From Betaproteobacteria bacterium (GTDB lineage: Bacteria > Pseudomonadota > Gammaproteobacteria > Burkholderiales > Rhodocyclaceae): DNA of 36,718 nt. Positions 33,761 to 36,718 of this stretch are shown one piece after another. Made by a program: the position numbers and the translations under genes. The stretch is from contig JACRAR010000045.1 of NCBI GenBank assembly GCA_016234745.1, forward strand, positions 1 through 36,718. Reading direction: 5' to 3'. Within the stretch, counting starts at the first letter, position 1. Each line of letters opens with the position of its first letter. Below the pieces are notes generated by a model. It was not told the DNA's origin. It saw nothing but the letters and a program-made list of their open reading frames with translations, and searched no databases.

Positions 33761-36391
33761 CTACTCTGAATTGGTGAGTCGTTTCAACTGATAGAGCTTT
33801 TCCAGGGCTTCGCGCGGCGTGACCGAATCCGGTTCCAGATCTCGGAGCATTTCCAAGGCCGGATGTGGCGCAGCCTCGGTTGGTTGATTACCGCTGGCAA
33901 AAAGATCGGCTTGCATCCCGTTACCAACCAATGCGACTTCTCGATTTTCCATTGCGCTAAGCCGTCGTTTGGCTGCGCGAATCACGCTGCCGGGAATTCC
34001 CGCCAGTGCAGCAACCTGGATGCCGTAGCTTTGGCTGGCAGGCCCTTCTTCAACGCTGTGCAAAAAGACGATACTGTTTCCATGCTCGACTGCGTCAAGA
34101 TGCACATTGACACATTCGGGATAATCTTGCGTTAAGCGCGTGAGCTCGAAGTAATGAGTCGAGAACAGGGTGAAAGCGCGGTTTCTCTCTATCAGGTGGC
34201 AGGCGATCGCGAAGGCCAATGCCATCCCGTCAAAGGTTGATGTGCCGCGGCCGATCTCATCCATCAGCACCAGAGAACGATCGGTTGCATCATGCAGGAT
34301 GGCGGCGGCCTCCGTCATCTCGACCATGAAAGTTGAACGACCCGATGCCAGATCGTCAGATGCGCCGATGCGGGTGAAGATGGCGTCAATAGGTCCGATA
34401 CAGGCTGACTCAGCGGGAACATAACAACCGCAGTGGGCAAGCAGCACGATGAGCGCTGCTTGCCGCATATAGGTCGACTTGCCGCCCATGTTGGGTCCGG
34501 TAACTAGCAGCAATCTCCTCGTAAGTGAAAAGCGCGTATCGTTAGCGATAAATTTTCCGGTCCTGATCCCGTTTTTCACCTCCACCACCGGATGACGTCC
34601 GCCAACAATTTCAACTCCAGGGACGTCCTGGAATTGGGGCTGACAATAATCGTAGCGCTGTGCAGCATAGGCGAAGCAACAAAGACCATCCGCCAAAGAC
34701 AGTGCTCGGGCGATGCGTTGCAGTTCGGGGATGGCTGTGGCAAGTTGGGTCAGCAGTGCTTCGTAGAGCTGCTTTTCCAAAGACAGTGCTCGCTCATTCG
34801 CGGAGAGCGCTTTGTCTTCGAAGTTTTTTAATTCGGGCGTGATATAACGCTCGGCATTTTTCAGGGTTTGGCGCCGGCGATAGTCATCTGGAACCTTTGC
34901 CGTATGGGTGTGGCTCACTTCGATATAGAAGCCATGCACTTTATTGAACTCGACCTTGAGATTGGCAATCCCGGTGCGTGCTTTTTCCCTCGACTCGAGT
35001 TCCAGCAGGAATTCGCCGCAATTGCTCTGAAGAGTTCGTAACTCGTCGAGCGATGCATCATATCCATCAGCAATAACCCCGCCTTCGCGTAACACTGACG
35101 AAGGTTCAGCATGTATGGCTCGCTTCAGCAGATGCAGCACCTCGTGCGGTGTGGCCAGCGCAGTACGGATTTCCAGCAGTAGCGGCGCCATTGTTGCAGT
35201 GAGCGTCTGGGACAGTTGCTCGAGCATGGCCAAGCTGTTTCGCAAGGCCGAGAGGTCGCGCGGTCTGGCGCTTTTCAGTGCAATGCGCGCAGTGATCCGC
35301 TCGATGTCGGCCATGCCACGAAGGTTAGTGCGGAATGTTGCATGGCGCGGAGTATCTGTCATTGCCTCCAGCAGTTCGGCGACAGCCTGGTGGCGCATAG
35401 CCGCCGCGTGCCGGTCGGTCAATGGGTGATGCAGGCAATGTCGCAACCAACGTGCGCCCATGCTGGTTATGGAACAGTCGAGCAACGAGATGAGGGTAGG
35501 AGAGGTTTCGCCCTGCAGCGTTTCGGAGATTTCCAGATTGCGACGTGTGGCGGCATCGAGGCGCAAGTACTCGGCATCCCTTTCTATCTTGATGCCGGTG
35601 ACATGTTTCAATGCCTGTTGTTGTGTGCTTTGTGCGTATTGGAGCAGAGCGCCGGCTGCAGCAAGTCCGAGTGACAATTCTGCGGTACCCTCCGGCAGGA
35701 AAGCTGCCAGATCGTGCGTGCCAAAGTGGTCTGCCAAGAGTCTTGTGGCAGACTCTGTGTCGAAATGCCAGGTGGGTAGGCGCTTGACTGACACGCCGTT
35801 AAATTCGGGAATTTCGGCGGACAGATCGCTCGGCAGCAACAACTCGGAGGGACGCAAGCGTTCGAATTGCGCAGCCAGCGCACTGGATGCGCATTCCAGA
35901 ATTTTCAGGTCGCCATTGGCCAGATTGAGCCATGCCAATCCAGTATCTGCACCGCGGTCTTGTTTTTTCATTACCAGCGATAGCAGAAGGCAGTCGCGCT
36001 TGTCATCAAGCAATGCCGCATCGGTCAACGTGCCGGGAGTGACGATGCGGGTTACGGCGCGTTCGACGGGACCTTTGGCTGTGGCCGGGTCTCCTATTTG
36101 CTCGCAAATCGCGACTGATTCGCCGAGTTTCACCAGGCGCGCGAGATATTGCTCGACAGCATGATAGGGTACCCCTGCCATGGGGATCGGCTGTCCCGCA
36201 GATTGTCCTCGGCGCGTCAGGGTGATGTCCAGCAGATGCGCAGCTTTCTCAGCATCCGCAAAAAACAGTTCATAGAAATCGCCCATCCGGTAGAGCAGCA
36301 GCATGTCTGCGTGCTGCGCCTTGATATGCAGATACTGCTGCATCATCGGCGTATGCCTTTCCGGGCTCAGAACCGAGTTGCTATTCCCCAT
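33761..36391 (-). CDS. mutS: DNA mismatch repair protein MutS
   Basis: 876 residues. It recognises mismatches and recruits MutL. The mismatch-wedging Phe-x-Glu is in [11 protein letters not shown] at about residue 40. Connector, core and clamp domains follow, then the ATPase with Walker [10 protein letters not shown], Walker [17 protein letters not shown] and a C-terminal helix-rich tail. The start is ATG at 36391; a TTG immediately before it is less likely. The extended N-terminus before HTPMMQQYL adds about 13 residues. It stands alone, between slyD (convergent) and an rRNA operon (divergent). Confidence 0.97.
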   Translation of the reverse strand: MGNSNSVLSPERHTPMMQQYLHIKAQHADMLLLYRMGDFYELFFADAEKAAHLLDITLTRRGQSAGQPIPMAGVPYHAVEQYLARLVKLGESVAICEQIGDPATAKGPVERAVTRIVTPGTLTDAALLDDKRDCLLLSLVMKKQDRGADTGLAWLNLANGDLKILECASSALAAQFERLRPSELLLPSDLSAEIPEFNGVSVKRLPTWHFDTESATRLLADHFGTHDLAAFLPEGTAELSLGLAAAGALLQYAQSTQQQALKHVTGIKIERDAEYLRLDAATRRNLEISETLQGETSPTLISLLDCSITSMGARWLRHCLHHPLTDRHAAAMRHQAVAELLEAMTDTPRHATFRTNLRGMADIERITARIALKSARPRDLSALRNSLAMLEQLSQTLTATMAPLLLEIRTALATPHEVLHLLKRAIHAEPSSVLREGGVIADGYDASLDELRTLQSNCGEFLLELESREKARTGIANLKVEFNKVHGFYIEVSHTHTAKVPDDYRRRQTLKNAERYITPELKNFEDKALSANERALSLEKQLYEALLTQLATAIPELQRIARALSLADGLCCFAYAAQRYDYCQPQFQDVPGVEIVGGRHPVVEVKNGIRTGKFIANDTRFSLTRRLLLVTGPNMGGKSTYMRQAALIVLLAHCGCYVPAESACIGPIDAIFTRIGASDDLASGRSTFMVEMTEAAAILHDATDRSLVLMDEIGRGTSTFDGMALAFAIACHLIERNRAFTLFSTHYFELTRLTQDYPECVNVHLDAVEHGNSIVFLHSVEEGPASQSYGIQVAALAGIPGSVIRAAKRRLSAMENREVALVGNGMQADLFASGNQPTEAAPHPALEMLRDLEPDSVTPREALEKLYQLKRLTNSE

Positions 36392-36438
36392 CAACTTTGT
36401 TGTACATGAATTGGTTTATCAAGGGCTTATGAAGTTTT

Positions 36439-36467
36439 CTTATCTGCGCGATCAGCATCTTTATCAA
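36439..36467 (-). promoter_or_regulatory. Possible mutS promoter
   Basis: On the minus strand TTGATA and GATAAG are separated by 17 bp, with the start codon about 48 bp downstream. The -35 is good (5 of 6) and the -10 weaker (4 of 6). No second candidate with better spacing was found. Confidence 0.4.
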
Positions 36468-36506
36468 GCAATGCGCAAGTGATTACATTACTTCATGTCG
36501 TTGGTG

Positions 36507-36535
36507 TTTACAAGTTTTAGTTTCATCTTTATAAT
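36507..36535 (+). promoter_or_regulatory. rrn: rRNA operon promoter
   Basis: TTTACA (36507-36512) and TATAAT (36530-36535) with a perfect 17-bp spacer. The context is A/T-rich upstream. It precedes the boxB-like hairpin and boxA of an rRNA leader, so it is almost certainly a promoter of the rrn operon. Confidence 0.75.
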
Positions 36536-36558
36536 CTCATCTCTCTGCTTGATGCAGA

Positions 36559-36718
36559 CAGCAATTTTTGTTGCTGAATAGTTCTTTAAAAATCAGACAA
36601 CCGATAGGTGTGGGTGCTTGGGAAGGCAGCAGTTGGTATTGAGTTTGCTGATCGAGAATCGAAGGTTAGCGGATGCGGGGTCAAGCTGGAAGGTTTGGCG
36701 CGGGTTGAGGGATTGATC
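36559..36718 (+). promoter_or_regulatory. rRNA operon leader with boxB-like hairpin and boxA
   Basis: CAGCAA-TTTTTG-TTGCTG (36559-36576) is a boxB-type hairpin. GTTCTTTAAAAA (36581-36592) is boxA, where NusB-NusE bind to make the polymerase termination-resistant. The following ACAACCGATAGGTGTGGGTGCTT closely follows the betaproteobacterial rrn leader just upstream of 16S rRNA. The 16S gene itself is not in the window. The rest, to 36718, should pair with the 16S-23S spacer to form the RNase III stem, which cannot be tested here. Confidence 0.85.

Noticed and set aside
1-36718. CRISPR array, phage genes or insertion sequence
   Set aside because: No regularly spaced repeats, cas genes, integrase or transposase motifs were found anywhere in the window.

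Overview
The window is a piece of a betaproteobacterial chromosome. The evidence is the gene order alaA-hom-thrC, the 327-residue type of malate dehydrogenase, the mdh / gntR / gltA / odhAB-lpd neighbourhood, a dispersed palindromic repeat of a kind I associate with betaproteobacterial genomes, and an rRNA leader whose wording matches betaproteobacterial rrn operons. A complete set of 2-oxoglutarate dehydrogenase genes argues against an obligate methylotroph or ammonia oxidiser. I cannot name the genus from the sequence alone.

Region by region. (1) 1-1840 is accessory DNA: an uninterpreted left edge, then a compact two-gene unit on the minus strand. One gene encodes a small protein with a C-terminal winged-helix-like region. 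The other encodes a protein with an R-N-x5-H HEPN-type ribonuclease motif. Beyond them lie a short inverted repeat, a T-arm-like hairpin and a dispersed repeat with a 10-bp perfect stem. (2) 1844-11186 is one long minus-strand operon, read from right to left: Mth938-like gene, arnT, an SMR-type transporter, arnB, arnC, a formyltransferase and a decarboxylase (the two halves of ArnA as separate genes), arnD, a PrxQ/BCP peroxiredoxin and a PIN-PhoH ATPase. Five consecutive junctions are 4-bp ATGA overlaps. The product is 4-amino-4-deoxy-L-arabinose attached to lipid A, the classical basis of cationic peptide and polymyxin resistance. (3) 11339-15315 is the alaA-hom-thrC operon for alanine and threonine synthesis. 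(4) 15343-19780 holds a 45-residue membrane peptide gene, nadC, tRNA-Arg(CCT), the ABC-F gene uup, a 40-residue membrane peptide gene and an HDOD gene. (5) 19751-32625 is the TCA block: acnB, a citE-like lyase and mdh on minus; a HutC-type regulator, gltA, sucA (odhA), sucB (odhB) and lpdA on plus. The succinate dehydrogenase genes usually found between gntR and gltA in betaproteobacteria are absent here. (6) 32802-36391 has a second PrxQ-type peroxiredoxin overlapping slyD, then mutS convergent to them. (7) 36507-36718 is an rRNA operon promoter followed by a boxB/boxA antitermination leader; the 16S gene should begin just beyond the right edge.

Most of the window is ordinary core genome. 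The best candidate for something undescribed is the HEPN plus winged-helix pair at 230-1465, which has the build of a small RNA-targeting defence or toxin-type module. Its function is an inference from motifs and layout only. Secondary points of interest are the single SMR gene in place of the ArnE/ArnF pair, the two small membrane peptides, the missing sdh genes and the folded gltA-sucA spacer.
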